The notes under the pieces were generated by a model. It did no database searches and was not told where the DNA came from. It saw only the letters and a program-made list of their open reading frames with translations. Below, one piece after another: positions 11,324-24,242 of a stretch of 64,000 nt of DNA. The stretch is from Betaproteobacteria bacterium (lineage in GTDB: Bacteria > Pseudomonadota > Gammaproteobacteria > Burkholderiales > SG8-39): NCBI GenBank assembly GCA_016713125.1, contig JADJPT010000002.1:124001-188000 (forward strand), read 5' to 3'. Position 1 is the first letter of the stretch, and every line of letters begins with the position of its first letter. Position numbers and translations under genes: made by a program.

Positions 11324-14300
11324 TCAGGCGGCTAATTCCTCGCGCATCCGCAACGCCTGGTCGATATCTACCGCAACCACGCGCGACACGCCGGATTCCT
11401 GCATGGTCACGCCCACCAGTTGGCTGGCCATTTCCATGGTGATCTTGTTGTGACTGATGTAAAGAAACTGGGTTTGTCCGGACATCTTCTTCACCAGATC
11501 GCAGAATCTCTGCGTATTTGAGTCGTCCAGCGGCGCATCCACTTCGTCCAGCAGGCAGAACGGCGCCGGATTGAGCTGGAAGAGGGAAAAGACTAGCGAG
11601 ATTGCCGTGAGCGCCTTTTCTCCACCAGAGAGAAGGTGAATGCTGCTGTTGCGTTTGCCCGGCGGCTGAGCCATGACCTGCACCCCTGCGTCGAGAATTT
11701 CTTCGCCGGTCATTGTCAACTTCGCTTCTCCACCTCCAAACAGCATGGGGAAAAGGGGTGCCGAAATGACGGTTCACGCTCTCGAACGTCTCACGAAGGA
11801 GTTCGCGGGTTTCCTTGTCGATGCGACGAATTGCATCCTCAAGGGTCTGAACCGCTTCTTCGAGGTCTGCGGATTGCGCGTCCAGATAGCCTTTGCGTTC
11901 GGCGCTGGTTTTCAACTCCTCAAGTGCTGCCAGATTGACCGCACCGAGTTCCGAAATCGCCTGGTTCAATCGCGTGATCTCGCCTTGCAACGCTGAGGGG
12001 CGAGGTGCTGACTCTGCTTGAGCAGAAAGTACCGTCTCGTCGGCGTTGGCTTCCATGAGTTGGGAAGCGAACTGCTCATGATTGATGCTGGCGGCCTGCT
12101 CCTTCAGGCGCAGCTCCCCGATGCGCTCACGCAACGGGTTGATCTTGCTCTCTGTCTGGAGTCTTTCTTCTTCCGTCTCTCGCAGAGCGGCAGCCGCGGC
12201 TTCCACGGTGGCGCGCGCTTCGGAGAGCGTCTTTTCACATCCCATCCTGATCTCGACCGCGGCGTCTAGCCTGCCACGTACCTCGGGAATCGGATCGACT
12301 GCCAGTTCCTCGGTCAGCTTCGCGATGTCGAGATCGGCACTGTCAATCTGCTGGTCGACCACTCTCACGGAGCTGTCGATCTCGGCAATCTTGGATACGC
12401 ATTCACGCTGGGCAAACAGTGCTTCCTGAGCCTCGCGTTCGGCCTGTTGAACTTCGCGACGTTGGTCGGTGAGCGCGGTTTCTGAATACGAGTGTGCCAC
12501 CTTCGCATCATCGAGCTGCGCCTGAAGTTCCAAAATGCTCGTGCGCACCTGCTCGCCTGAGGCTTCGATTTCGAGACGACGCCCCGCTTCCGCCTCACGC
12601 TGAGCAGCGATCTCCGCCAATTCGGCTCCGAGCTTGTCCTGCCTTTCGCGGAACTGGGCAAGCTTCTGCGACAGCATCAGGCTGTCGACTTCGACCTGGT
12701 GAGCCTGCTCCTGAATGCTAGCAAGTCCCTCCCGCGCTCCGGCAATCTCTGCGGAGGCCTCGGAAAGTGCCGCTTCTCGAATCGCGAGCAAAGACCGAGC
12801 CTCGGAAACCCGGTTCTCAAGAACGTCATTGTCCGCCGCGAGACCCTCGATCTCCCGCTGCCGCGCCAGCATCCCATTGTCTTCCGCGTCCGGAGCATGA
12901 AAGCTGACCGAATGCCTGGTGAACTGATGGCCTTGACGATTCACAAGCATGCAACCGGCTGGTAGCGACGCACGTACCTCAATCGAAGGCACGCCGTCAG
13001 TTGCATGTATATCGACCAGCCAGTCGGCAAGCGCACCGGCAAGCGCTGGCTCGCTCGCTTCGACCAAATCCAGCAACGGGGTAAACCCCTCCACGCAACG
13101 ACGTTCGGTGGCTGCACCTTGGGAGTATGTCACTGCCTTCGCAGGAGGGGCGTCGTTCAGCAGAGTTTCGAGCAGCCCGGGCTGGGTCAACTCCAGAGCG
13201 TGAAGCTTCTCGCGAAGTATGGCTTCGAAGGCAGTTTCCCAGCCTTGAGAAATACGCAATTTCTCCCATACCCTGGGCAGAGTATCCAGACTGTGGCGTG
13301 CAAGCCAAGCGTGGATCTTCCCGTTCTCTTCGATCTTGGACTGTATCTGCCGCAGGGCGTTCAGGCGTGCGGCAAGATTGGCATGCTCCCTCTCCAAAGC
13401 AAGCAGTGAAGCTTGCGCTTCGCCCCGTTCAAGTTCCCGTTGCGCCACCAGGCTTTCCAGGGACGCGAAGCGCGAGCGCTCGAATTCGAGCGTCTCGGAA
13501 AGTCTGGACGCCTCCTCCGTAAGAACATCAAGTCCTTCAGGGTCGGGAGATTCAAGCGCGGAAAGCTCAGACTGCAGGCGGGCGCCGCGTTCATCCAGCG
13601 TCTGCAGGGCCTTGGCGACATGGCCAAGATTGGTCTGCTCGAGCTGATAGCGACTCTCGGCCTGCATCAATTGGCTGCGTGCTTCGTTGAGCCGATCCTG
13701 TGCCTGGCGAAAATCCCGCTCAGCCTGCGGCAACCTTGCTGTACGCGCTTCCAGATCGGCGCGCGACGCATCCACGCGCTGATTTGCCCCTCCTTGCCTG
13801 CTAGCCCACATGTGCAAAGCCTGGGTGAGCTGCGAGCGCTGCTCACGCCAGGAGCCGAGTTGCGCACGCAACTCCACGTGCCGATTCTCAAGCCTCTGGC
13901 GAGACTCCTCCACGTGCCTTAGTTCCGACTCGTGCCTGGCTACCTCGGTGTTCGCGCCGTACAGGGCGGCTTGTGCTGCGTTCATTCCGTCACCGGCGCT
14001 ATAGTGGGCACTACGCGCCGTTTCTATGCGACTTTCTATCTCACGCAGCCGTGCGGTTTCGGCTTCCAATTCGTTGCTGCTGCGGGCAATGTCCTGCGAG
14101 TGGCGTTCACGCTCGGCGGCAGCATCCCGGCGACGCAGAAACCAGAGCAACTGCTGCTTGAGCTGAAGCTCTGCCTGAAACTCGTTGTACCGGCTCGCAA
14201 CCGCAGCCTGCTTTTCGAGTTTCTCGCTCTGTACGCCGAATTCGGTGCGTATGTCCGTGACCCGCGAAAGATTGTCGCGGGTGTCGGACAATCGGTTCTC

Positions 14301-14840
14301 GGTCTCGCGCCGCCTTTCCTTGTAACGGGAGATTCCAGCGGCCTCTTCGAGGAAAACGCGAAGTGCCTCCGGTTTGGCCTCGATGACCCGGGAAATCATC
14401 CCTTGCTCGATGATCGCATAAGCACGCGGCCCGAGACCTGTACCCAGGAACATGTCCGTGATGTCGCGGCGCCGAACGTGTGTGTTATTGATGTAATAGG
14501 ACGACTCACCGTCGCGCTGCAGAACTCGCTTTACAGAGACTTCCGCGTACTGCGACCATTGTCCCGCCGCACGACCTAGCGAGTTATCGAACATGAGTTC
14601 GACGCTGGCGCGCGCGAGCGGCTTGCGGTTGACTGAGCCGTTGAAGATAACGTCCATCATCGAATCGCCTCGCAGCGCTGAGGCTCTGGTCTCCCCGAGC
14701 ACCCAGCGTACGGCGTCGATCACGTTCGACTTGCCGCAACCGTTCGGGCCTACGATACCGACCAGCTGGCCAGGTACGTGAATCGAGGTCGGTTCGACGA
14801 AGGATTTGAAGCCGGAAAGCTTGAGTTGGGTGAGTCGCAC
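11324..14840 (-). CDS. smc: Chromosome segregation protein SMC (frameshifted near the C-terminus)
   Basis: ATPase of the SMC-ScpAB condensin. The N-terminal half-head has the Walker A motif GPNGCGKSN and the [13 protein letters not shown] region; long coiled coils surround a hinge around residues 510-660. The C-terminal half-head, read in a second frame (11324-11746), has the [10 protein letters not shown] signature and Walker [16 protein letters not shown]. One extra base in the CCCC run at 11755-11758 separates the frames; removing it gives [15 protein letters not shown] and a 1,171-residue protein of normal length. If the break were real the ATPase head would be incomplete. scpA and scpB are present in this window (31.2-32.7 kb), consistent with a working complex. 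Confidence 0.92.
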
Positions 14841-14970
14841 GGAGCCGGATTCGAGTGAGGGATATGGGGGCCGCAGTAGTGCAATTGCTGCGAGGAAATG
14901 CCGCGTTGTTCCAGCAGGCTATGATACCATTTTCACAGTTTCGCCAGCCTCTTCGCACTGCCCTTTCCCT

Positions 14971-15393
14971 ATGCGCGCCAGACCCAGCACCCGACTTGAG
15001 ACCTTTCCCAATCCGGGCGCCGGCAGGGATTTCCGCATTCACATGGAGATTCCCGAGTTCACATGCCTTTGTCCCATGACTGGGCAGCCGGATTTCGCCA
15101 CACTGATTCTCGATTACGTGCCGGACCGCTGGTGCATAGAACTCAAGTCTTTGAAGCTCTACATCTGGTCTTATCGTGATCAAGGCGCGTATCACGAGGC
15201 AGTTACCAACAAGATCCTCGACGACTTGGTGAAGGCTGCTAAGCCGCGCTATATGCGCCTGGCGGCGCGCTTTTATGTGCGTGGCGGAATTTTCACCACT
15301 GTTGTGGTCGAGCACAGGAAGCGGGGGTGGCGTCCGGCTCCTCACGTACCGCTGGACTCATTGGGCTCGGCCGATCCGCGTGCAGGTACCTGA
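14971..15393 (+). CDS. queF: NADPH-dependent 7-cyano-7-deazaguanine reductase (short form)
   Basis: Reduces preQ0 to preQ1 in queuosine synthesis. The product is the single-domain (YkvM-type) form: 140 residues with [14 protein letters not shown] containing the thioimide-forming cysteine, the QueF motif [20 protein letters not shown] with its conserved glutamate, and a C-terminal [14 protein letters not shown] chose ATG 14971 ([16 protein letters not shown]) since this matches family N-termini; the open frame upstream has no similarity. It is divergent from smc and followed two bases later by dapC. The C-terminal [12 protein letters not shown] tail is slightly longer than minimal but found in betaproteobacterial members. 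Confidence 0.93.
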   Translation: MRARPSTRLETFPNPGAGRDFRIHMEIPEFTCLCPMTGQPDFATLILDYVPDRWCIELKSLKLYIWSYRDQGAYHEAVTNKILDDLVKAAKPRYMRLAARFYVRGGIFTTVVVEHRKRGWRPAPHVPLDSLGSADPRAGT

Positions 15394-15394
15394 A

Positions 15395-16625
15395 ATGGGC
15401 ATCGTCACCCATGTCCCGCCGGACGTTGTCCCCAGTTTGAATCCCAGGCTTGCACGCCTGCAGCCCTACCCTTTCGAGAAGCTTCGCGCCTTGTTTGACG
15501 GAGTGTCGCCTGATCCTCTGTATCAAGCGATCAATCTGTCGATCGGCGAACCAAAGCATCCGACTCCTGCATTGGTCAAGGAGGCGCTGGTAGCGGCGCT
15601 CGATGGAGTCGCGGTATATCCAGCCACCGCAGGCCTGCCCGAACTAAGAGAAGCCATCTGCGGCTGGTTGATGCGCCGCTACGGCCTACGGGCGATCGAT
15701 CCCATGTCCCATGTGCTGCCCGTCAACGGTTCGCGCGAAGCCTTATTCTCCTTCGCGCAAACGATCATCAATGGAGACTCGGGTGACGCTCTCGTAGTAT
15801 GTCCGAATCCGTTTTACCAGATTTATGAGGGCGCAGCCTTGCTGGCCGGTGCGACGCCGGTTTACCTGAATGCTACTGCTGAATCCGGATTCAAGGTCGA
15901 TTATGGCGCGCTCGACGAATCTACCTGGCGCAAGGTCCGCCTGGTGTACGCCTGCTCACCGGGGAATCCCAGCGGCGCGGTGATGAACCTTTCCGATTGG
16001 AAACGCCTGTTCGAGCTCTCGGACCGCTACGGATTCGTGATTGCGTCGGACGAATGCTATTCGGAACTGTTCTACGGCACGCCGCCGATGGGGGGCTTGC
16101 AGGCGGCGGAGTCCCTTGGGCGAAGTGATTTTCGCCGCCTCGTTGTGTTCTCCAGTCTGTCCAAGCGCTCGAACGCGCCTGGAATGCGCTCCGGATTTGT
16201 CGCTGGAGACGCTGCCCTGCTGAAGAGCTTTCTGCTTTATCGCACTTATCACGGCGGAGCAATGAGCGTGTCGGTGCAAAAGGCATCCATAGCGGCCTGG
16301 AATGACGAGGCACACGTGGTAGAGAATCGCGCCTTGTACGCTGACAAGTTCAACGCTGTGCTGCCCCTGATCGCGGCTCCGCTTGAAACCTGCATGCCGG
16401 AAGGCGGGTTTTATCTCTGGATCCGCTGCCCGATCGACGACACCGTATTTTCGCGCGATCTGCTGCGTATGCGTAACGTCACGGTACTGCCTGGCAGCTT
16501 TTTGGCCCGGGAGTCCGGCGGGGAAAAATCCCGGCAAGAATTACGTCCGCGTGGCATTGGTTGCGCCGAAGGCGCAATGCGTCGAGGCCATGCAGCGCAT
16601 CACGCAGTTTTCCAACTCTCTTTGA
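15395..16625 (+). CDS. dapC: Succinyldiaminopimelate transaminase DapC (frameshifted near C-terminus)
   Basis: PLP-dependent class I/II aminotransferase of the succinylase branch of lysine/diaminopimelate synthesis. Features include RLARLQPYPFEKLRAL near the N-terminus, INLSIGEPKHPTP, the CSPGNPSGAVM motif and the PLP-lysine region SSLSKRSNAPGMRSGF. The C-terminal arginine region (YVRVALVAPKAQCVEAMQR) is read in another frame. One extra base in the GGGG run at about 16520-16523 accounts for the break and the corrected protein is about 409 residues. The start could instead be TTG 15437, which would give the common LNPRLARL N-terminus. It is followed nine bases later by dapD, fixing the pathway. 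Confidence 0.88.
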
Positions 16626-16634
16626 AGCGAAACC

Positions 16635-17456
16635 ATGCAAGACGCACAGAAAATCATCGATCAGGCGTGGGATGACCGCGCAAACCTCACTCCCTCCTCC
16701 GCTCCGAAGATCGTCAAGGACGCCGTAGAGCATGTGATTGCAGGTCTCGACGCAGGGATTCTTCGGGTCTGCGAGAAATCCTCTGGTGCCTGGGTCACAC
16801 ATCAGTGGATCAAGAAGGCTGTGTTGATATCGTTCCGACTCGCCGACAACGCCGTCATGGAAGGCGCAGAAACCCGGTACTACGACAAAGTGCCGAGTAA
16901 GTTCTCCTCCTATGATGCCCATACTTTCGCTGCCGGAGGGTTCCGGGTTGTTCCTCCCGCCATGGCGCGACGTGGATCGTACTTGGCAAGGAACGTCGTG
17001 CTCATGCCCTCCTACGTCAACATCGGTGCTTACGTGGACGAAGGAACCATGGTCGACACCTGGGCCACCGTCGGCTCATGCGCACAGATCGGCAAGAACG
17101 TGCACTTGTCCGGTGGTGTCGGGATAGGGGGGGTGCTTGAGCCCATCCAGGCCAATCCGGTGATCATCGAAGATAACTGCTTTGTCGGTGCCCGCTCCGA
17201 GGTGGTCGAAGGTGTGATCGTTGAGGAAAACAGCGTGATCTCCATGGGGGTGTTCCTGGGGCAGAGCACGCGTATTTACGACAGATCCAGCGGCGAGATT
17301 CTTTACGGCCGCGTCCCTTCCGGGTCCGTGGTGGTGCCCGGCACCCTGCCTTCAGCCGATGGCAAGTACGGGCTTTACTGCGCGGTAATCGTCAAGAGAG
17401 TGGATGCCAAGACTCGGGCGAAAACCAGCCTGAACGATCTTCTGCGCGGTGATTGA
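16635..17456 (+). CDS. dapD: 2,3,4,5-tetrahydropyridine-2,6-dicarboxylate N-succinyltransferase
   Basis: Adds succinyl from succinyl-CoA to tetrahydrodipicolinate, the step before DapC. The 273-residue trimeric enzyme has an N-terminal helical domain and a left-handed beta helix of hexapeptide repeats from about residue 110 ([20 protein letters not shown], then [18 protein letters not shown]), ending with [16 protein letters not shown]. The length is typical and the frame unbroken. It sits in a dapC-dapD-(PilT/PilU ATPase)-dapE-prmB run, so three consecutive enzymes of the succinylase pathway are encoded together; the following desuccinylase dapE lies after an unrelated ATPase. Confidence 0.97.
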   Translation: MQDAQKIIDQAWDDRANLTPSSAPKIVKDAVEHVIAGLDAGILRVCEKSSGAWVTHQWIKKAVLISFRLADNAVMEGAETRYYDKVPSKFSSYDAHTFAAGGFRVVPPAMARRGSYLARNVVLMPSYVNIGAYVDEGTMVDTWATVGSCAQIGKNVHLSGGVGIGGVLEPIQANPVIIEDNCFVGARSEVVEGVIVEENSVISMGVFLGQSTRIYDRSSGEILYGRVPSGSVVVPGTLPSADGKYGLYCAVIVKRVDAKTRAKTSLNDLLRGD

Positions 17457-17486
17457 ACTGATTTTGACCGAATTCTGGGGGCGAAC

Positions 17487-19797
<2,311 letters not shown>

Positions 19798-19806
19798 GGT
19801 CGGGTG

Positions 19807-20694
19807 ATGTCATCTACAGCATCAAACCCGCAATCTGTACACCGGGCTTTCAGGGAGTCAGTAAGGAGGCTTTCCGCCCAATCCCTGACGTATGGGCACG
19901 GCACGCACAATGCGCGTGACGAAGCTGCCTGGCTCATGTTGCACGCTCTGCGCATTACCCCAGACGAGCTTCAAGCGCACTTCGAGCGGCCCATTGCCGC
20001 AGTCGAGCGAAAGCGACTGCTGGCACTGGTAGAGCGTCGCATAAGAGAGCGAATCCCGGCAGCCTACCTCATTCGAGAGGCGTGGCTGGGTGATACACGC
20101 TTTTATGTGGACAAGCGTGTAATCGTCCCCCGCTCTTTCATCTATGAGTTGCTGGATGGCGATCTGCAGATGTTGCTGCGTCGCCCGGTACGGCGTGCGC
20201 TCGATTTATGCACAGGTTCGGGTTGCCTGGCCATCCTGATAGCGCAGGCGTTTCCTGACGCCAAGATAGACGCAGTCGACCTGTCATCCGGCGCACTGAA
20301 GGTGGCCGGCCGGAATGTTGTCATGCACCGCCTGCGCAGCCGTATCCAGTTGATCCACTCTGATCTGTTTGCAGGCGTTTCGCGCCGTCGCTACGACATC
20401 ATCCTCAGCAATCCTCCGTACGTCGACGCGCCTTCGATGCGCCGACTGCCCGCGGAGTATCGGCATGAGCCGCGCATGGCGCTCGCCGGCGGACGTGACG
20501 GTCTCGATCTGGTGCGTCGAATCCTGAATCAATCCCGCGCCCGACTCAATCCCGGCGGGATGCTGGTCTGCGAGATCGGCCACAACCGGCGCGCGCTTGA
20601 GCGCGCGTTTCCTAACCTGCCCTTCCTTTGGCTGGAAACGAGTGCCGGAGACGGGATGGTGTTCCTGCTGGAGCGGGAGCAGTTGCCGGCTTGA
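19807..20694 (+). CDS. prmB: 50S ribosomal protein L3 glutamine N5-methyltransferase
   Basis: SAM-dependent methyltransferase modifying a glutamine of L3 (HemK/PrmB family). An N-terminal helical substrate-binding domain is followed by the Rossmann domain with LDLCTGSGCLAILIA (SAM motif I) and the catalytic SNPPYVDA (NPPY) motif. The GGRDGLDLVRRIL region and the PrmB-type HEPRMALAGG spacing separate it from PrmC. ATG 19807 is seven bases after a GAGG ribosome binding site; a GTG at 19804 is an alternative. It is the last gene of the dapC-prmB run. The tRNA-His gene on the opposite strand begins 27 bases downstream. Confidence 0.92.
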   Translation: MSSTASNPQSVHRAFRESVRRLSAQSLTYGHGTHNARDEAAWLMLHALRITPDELQAHFERPIAAVERKRLLALVERRIRERIPAAYLIREAWLGDTRFYVDKRVIVPRSFIYELLDGDLQMLLRRPVRRALDLCTGSGCLAILIAQAFPDAKIDAVDLSSGALKVAGRNVVMHRLRSRIQLIHSDLFAGVSRRRYDIILSNPPYVDAPSMRRLPAEYRHEPRMALAGGRDGLDLVRRILNQSRARLNPGGMLVCEIGHNRRALERAFPNLPFLWLETSAGDGMVFLLEREQLPA

Positions 20695-20721
20695 GGAAAG
20701 CCGCGAGGTACTGCGGGAGGA

Positions 20722-20796
20722 TGGGGTGGCCGATGGGACTCGAACCCACAACAGCTGGAATCACAATCCAGGACTCTACCATTGAGCTACGGCCAC
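20722..20796 (-). tRNA. tRNA-His (GTG)
   Basis: The minus strand folds into a standard cloverleaf. The acceptor stem GTGGCCG pairs with CGGCCAC, the D-arm has AGCTCAATGGTAGAG, the anticodon stem CTGGA/TCCAG encloses loop TTGTGAT (anticodon GTG), and the T-arm contains GGTTCGAGTCC. The discriminator is C and CCA is encoded. A G at position -1 (complement of C at 20797) is available, as required for tRNA-His. It is the last of three co-directional tRNA genes. Confidence 0.96.
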
Positions 20797-20852
20797 CACT
20801 GACTGCAACTGCGGTCTGCATTTTACTACTTGTTGCCAAAGACGGCTGCAAT

Positions 20853-20928
20853 TGGCCTGCCCGGCGGGACTCGAACCCACGACCCCAGCTTAGAAGGCTG
20901 GTGCTCTATCCAGTTGAGCTACGGGCAG
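20853..20928 (-). tRNA. tRNA-Arg (TCT)
   Basis: Cloverleaf on the minus strand with acceptor CTGCCCG/CGGGCAG, D-arm GCTCAACTGGATAGAGC, anticodon stem CCAGC/GCTGG enclosing CTTCTAA (anticodon TCT, reading AGA), T-arm with GGTTCGAGTCC, discriminator G and encoded CCA. It lies between tRNA-Pro and tRNA-His and is probably processed from one transcript with them. Confidence 0.96.
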
Positions 20929-20943
20929 CGTGGAGACGGAATC

Positions 20944-21020
20944 TGGTCGGGGTGGAGAGATTCGAACTCCCGACATCTTGCTCCCAAAGCAAGCGCGCTA
21001 CCAGGCTGCGCTACACCCCG
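20944..21020 (-). tRNA. tRNA-Pro (TGG)
   Basis: Cloverleaf on the minus strand with acceptor CGGGGTG/CACCCCG, D-arm AGCGCAGCCTGGTAGCGC, anticodon stem CTTGC/GCAAG enclosing TTTGGGA (anticodon TGG), T-arm with GAGTTCGAATCTC, discriminator A and encoded CCA. It is the first gene of the three-tRNA transcript, and its 5' end is 13 bases from the -10 box of the predicted promoter. Confidence 0.97.
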
Positions 21021-21032
21021 AAAAGGGCACGA

Positions 21033-21061
21033 ATCATACGCCGTTCTGCGGAGCGCAGCAA
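21033..21061 (-). promoter_or_regulatory. Promoter of the tRNA-Pro/Arg/His operon
   Basis: On the minus strand TTGCTG (21056-21061) and TATGAT (21033-21038) are separated by exactly 17 bases. Transcription would begin about six bases before the mature tRNA-Pro 5' end, a spacing common for tRNA operons. Confidence 0.65.
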
Positions 21062-21099
21062 TGAAAGCGGCGGGGCACAGGGGTTGCTTGCGACGGGGG

Positions 21100-21119
21100 G
21101 GCTTTTCTGCTAAAAAGCC
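21100..21119 (+). other. Hairpin upstream of dksA
   Basis: GGCTTTT (21100-21106) pairs with AAAAGCC (21113-21119) around a six-base loop, and CTTTCCTTTTT follows on the plus strand. It lies between the divergent tRNA promoter and dksA. It could be a weak terminator or a dksA leader structure; the sequence does not decide between these. Confidence 0.3.
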
Positions 21120-21147
21120 GCTTTCCTTTTTGCCCCACTGGATTCAA

Positions 21148-21573
21148 ATGGCCTTGGAACTGTCTCGGAAGAGCTTCACGCCGTACTCGCCCAAGAAGGG
21201 TGAGGAGTACATGAGCGCGAAGCAGCGCACGCACTTCCGCAAGATCCTGGAGCAACTGAAGGCCGAACTGTCCGAAGAGATCGATCGCACGGTTCATACC
21301 ATGCAGGACGAGGCAACCGTGTTCGCCGACCCCAATGATCGGGCCAGTCAGGAATCGGATATCGCCTTGGAGTTGCGCAACCGCGACCGCGAACGCAAGC
21401 TCATCAAGAAGATCGATGAGACCATCGCGCGCATCGACGCCAACGAGTACGGCTACTGTGACAGCTGTGGCGTGGAGATCGGCCTCAAGCGCCTGGAAGC
21501 ACGCCCTACCGCTACGCTCTGTATTGATTGCAAGACGCTTGACGAGCTCAGGGAAAAGCAGGTCGCCAAGTAA
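21148..21573 (+). CDS. dksA: RNA polymerase-binding transcription factor DksA
   Basis: Binds the secondary channel of RNA polymerase and, with ppGpp, mediates the stringent response on rRNA, tRNA and amino-acid promoters. The 141-residue product has the coiled-coil (from about residue 30) with its acidic tip, near FADPNDRASQESDIALELRN, and a C-terminal four-cysteine zinc finger (CDSCGVEIG, then CIDCK). I start at ATG 21148 (MALELSRKSFTPYSPKKGEE); MSAKQRTHF further on would lack the N-terminal segment. It is adjacent to three tRNA genes on the opposite strand and convergent with pnp, sharing a terminator. Confidence 0.95.
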   Translation: MALELSRKSFTPYSPKKGEEYMSAKQRTHFRKILEQLKAELSEEIDRTVHTMQDEATVFADPNDRASQESDIALELRNRDRERKLIKKIDETIARIDANEYGYCDSCGVEIGLKRLEARPTATLCIDCKTLDELREKQVAK

Positions 21574-21595
21574 GCAGAGTCCTCTGCAAGAAAAG

Positions 21596-21621
21596 AAAAG
21601 GGGCGCCGTGGCGCCCCTTTT
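21596..21621. terminator. Bidirectional Rho-independent terminator between dksA and pnp
   Basis: AAAAGGGGCGCC (21596-21607) and GGCGCCCCTTTT (21610-21621) form a 12-bp perfect stem around a two-base gap, with A/T runs on both sides. The two convergent genes dksA (+) and pnp (-) end on either side, so it serves both. Confidence 0.85.
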
Positions 21622-21644
21622 TCATTGCAGCGGCTGGGGTTCTG

Positions 21645-23766
21645 TCAGCCTTCCTGGGTGGCCGCCGGCGTGGGTGCATTGGCGGCCTTCATCGAGAGGC
21701 GCAGACGGCCTTTGTCGTCGGCTTCCAGCACTTTGACCTTAACTGCCTGGCCTTCCTTCAGATGGTCAGATACGGCGTTCACACGCTCATTGCTGATCTG
21801 TGAGATGTGCAGCAGGCCGTCGCGTCCCGGTAGAATGCTGACGATGGCGCCGAAGTCGAGCAGACGCAACACCGTGCCATCGTAAATCTTGCCCACTTCA
21901 ACATCCGCCGTCAGTTCGAGAATCTTCTTCTTGGCAAGCTCGCCGCCATCCGCGCTGGTGGATGCAATGGAGATTGTTCCGTCGTCTTCGATCTCGATGG
22001 TGGTGCCGGTCTCTTCCTGCAGACCGCGAATCACCACGCCACCTTTGCCGATCACGTCGCGGATCTTCTCGGGATTGATCTTCAGCTTCACGATGCGCGG
22101 AGCAAAGGTGGAGATCTCCATGCGCGAACCTTCCATCGACCGCTTCATGCAGTCTAGGATGTGGATCCGCGCCTCGCGCGCCTGATCGAGAGCCACGCGC
22201 ATGATTTCCTTGGTGATCGACTCGATCTTGAGATCCATCTGCAGCGCCGTGATGCCGCTGTCCGTGCCGGCAACCTTGAAATCCATATCACCGAGATGAT
22301 CTTCGTCGCCGAGAATGTCGGTCAGCACCGCAAAGCGGTTGCCTTCCTTGATCAGGCCCATGGCGATCCCCGCCACATGCGCCTTGGTGGGCACACCGGC
22401 ATCCATCATTGCCAGGCTGCCACCACATACGGAGGCCATCGACGAAGAACCGTTGGATTCAGTGACTTCCGAGACCACGCGCATCGAATACCCGAAGTCC
22501 TCGGCACTGGGCAGCACCGCCAGCAGCGCGCGCTTGGCAAGTCGGCCATGGCCAATCTCACGACGTTTGGGCGTACCGACGCGTCCGGTTTCGCCAGTGG
22601 CATACGGAGGCATGTTGTAGTGGAGCATGAAGCGGTCGCGGTACTCGCCCATCAGAGCGTCGATGATCTGCTCGTCTCGACCGGTACCCAGCGTGGCGAC
22701 CACCAGGGCCTGGGTCTCACCGCGCGTGAACAACGCTGATCCGTGAGTGCGCGGCAGAACCCCGGTGCGAATCGTGATCGGACGCACGGTGCGGGTGTCG
22801 CGACCATCGATACGAGGTTCGCCGTCAAGAATCTGGCTGCGCACGATCTTGGATTCGAGGTTGAAGAATATGTCTTTGACCTCGTTGGTATCCACGGGGG
22901 TGCCGGCGGCCTGCGCTTCTTCGGCGATCTTGGCGATCGCGGCCTTTCGAATCTCGTTCAGACGGGCGTTGCGCACCTGCTTCTGCTTCATCGCGAAGGC
23001 TTCGCGCAGGTCCTTTTCCGCCAAATCCGACACGCGGGAAATCAGCGGGTTGTTCTTGGGGGCCGCCTGCCAGTCCCAGGCAGGCTTTCCGGCCACCTCA
23101 GCGAGTTCGTGGCAGGCCTGTATGGCTGCCTGCATCTGCTCGTGTCCGTACACCACGGCGCCCAGCATGACATCCTCAGGCAGTTCCATGGCCTCGGATT
23201 CGACCATCAGCACGCCTTGCTCCGAACCGGCAACCACGAGGTTCAGCTTGGAGTCCTTGAGTTGCGAAGCAGTCGGATTGAGTACGTACTGGCCGTCGAT
23301 GTAACCGACGCGCGCCGCTCCAATCGGGCCGTTGAAAGGAATTCCCGACAGGGTCAGGGCCGCCGACACGGCGAGCATCGCCGGAATATCCGGATCGATC
23401 TCCGGATTGCAGGACATCACCGTCGCCACGACCTGCACCTCATTGTAGAAACCGTCCGGAAACAGGGGGCGAATCGGCCGGTCGATCAGGCGGCAGGTCA
23501 GCGTTTCCTTTTCGGAAGGACGACCCTCGCGTTTGAAGAAGCCGCCCGGGATCTTCCCCCGCCGCGTAAGTCCTCTCCATATAGTCAACGGTCAGGGGGA
23601 AAAAATCCTGGCCGGGCTTGGCTTCCTTGGCGGCCACCACGGTGGCCAACACAACCGTATCTTCAATCGTGCAGAGCACCGCGCCATGCGCCTGGCGCGC
23701 GATTTCGCCGGTCTCGAGCGTGACCTGGTGGGAACCGTACGTGAACGTCTTCTTGAGGGGGTTCAA
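21645..23766 (-). CDS. pnp: Polyribonucleotide nucleotidyltransferase (PNPase; frameshifted)
   Basis: 3'-5' phosphorolytic exoribonuclease and degradosome component. The first frame (from ATG 23766, [20 protein letters not shown]) covers the start of RNase PH domain 1. The remainder is in the second frame: linker helical domain, second RNase PH core ([18 protein letters not shown]), KH domain ([19 protein letters not shown]) and S1 domain ([18 protein letters not shown]). One extra C in the run at 23556-23560 (plus strand) causes the break; the corrected length is 706 residues, normal for PNPase. It lies downstream of rpsO in the conserved rpsO-pnp order, with a terminator-like hairpin between. 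Confidence 0.93.
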
Positions 23767-23850
23767 AGGAATATTCCTTATTCGAGTAGGGCGGTCGCCG
23801 GATCCAGACGCACGCGCTCAGCGCGCGGACGTCTGTGGGGGACGAGCGCT

Positions 23851-23885
23851 GAAAACAAAAACGCTCACCTTGTGGATGAGCGTTT
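23851..23885 (-). terminator. Rho-independent terminator after rpsO / leader hairpin before pnp
   Basis: On the minus strand AAACGCTCA (23877-23885) pairs with TGAGCGTTT (23859-23867) across a nine-base loop and is followed by TTTTGTTTT. It lies just after the rpsO stop and ahead of pnp. In enterobacteria the rpsO-pnp gap holds a terminator and an RNase III site controlling pnp; a similar role here is inferred. Confidence 0.75.
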
Positions 23886-23905
23886 CCGGAAGATGCATCG
23901 GGGTA

Positions 23906-24175
23906 TTACTTGCGCAGGCCGAGCCGTTCGATCACGGCGCGGTACTTGTCCGCATCGGTGCGCTTCAGGTAATCAAGCAGCTTGCGGCGCTGGCTGACCA
24001 GCTTGAGCAGGCCACGCCGCGAATGGAAATCCTTCGTGTGCGTCTTGAAATGGTCGGTGAGACCATTGATGCGCTCGGTGATGAGGGCGACCTGGACTTC
24101 GGACGAGCCGGTGTCGTTCACCGCCCGCTGGAATTGTTTGACGACTTGCGCTTTTTGCGCGACCTGCAAAGCCAT
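23906..24175 (-). CDS. rpsO: 30S ribosomal protein S15
   Basis: Primary 16S-binding ribosomal protein of 89 residues. It has the S15 signature from residue 39 ([20 protein letters not shown], then [12 protein letters not shown]) and the [14 protein letters not shown]-terminus. The open frame extends upstream to 24271 but [18 protein letters not shown] at ATG 24175 is the normal S15 start, preceded by a GGAG-type site (AAGGAGAAAAC). It lies between truB and pnp in the usual order. Confidence 0.97.
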   Translation of the reverse strand: MALQVAQKAQVVKQFQRAVNDTGSSEVQVALITERINGLTDHFKTHTKDFHSRRGLLKLVSQRRKLLDYLKRTDADKYRAVIERLGLRK

Positions 24176-24242
24176 GTTTTCTCCTTGCGAAACCGCGATT
24201 CTAGCCGGTTTTCTACCCGAATCGCAAGTTTTTCGATCAATT

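Noticed and set aside
14841..14970. TATGAT/TATCAT element between smc and queF as a promoter
   Set aside because: A -10-like hexamer exists on both strands but no acceptable -35 lies 16-18 bases upstream on either.
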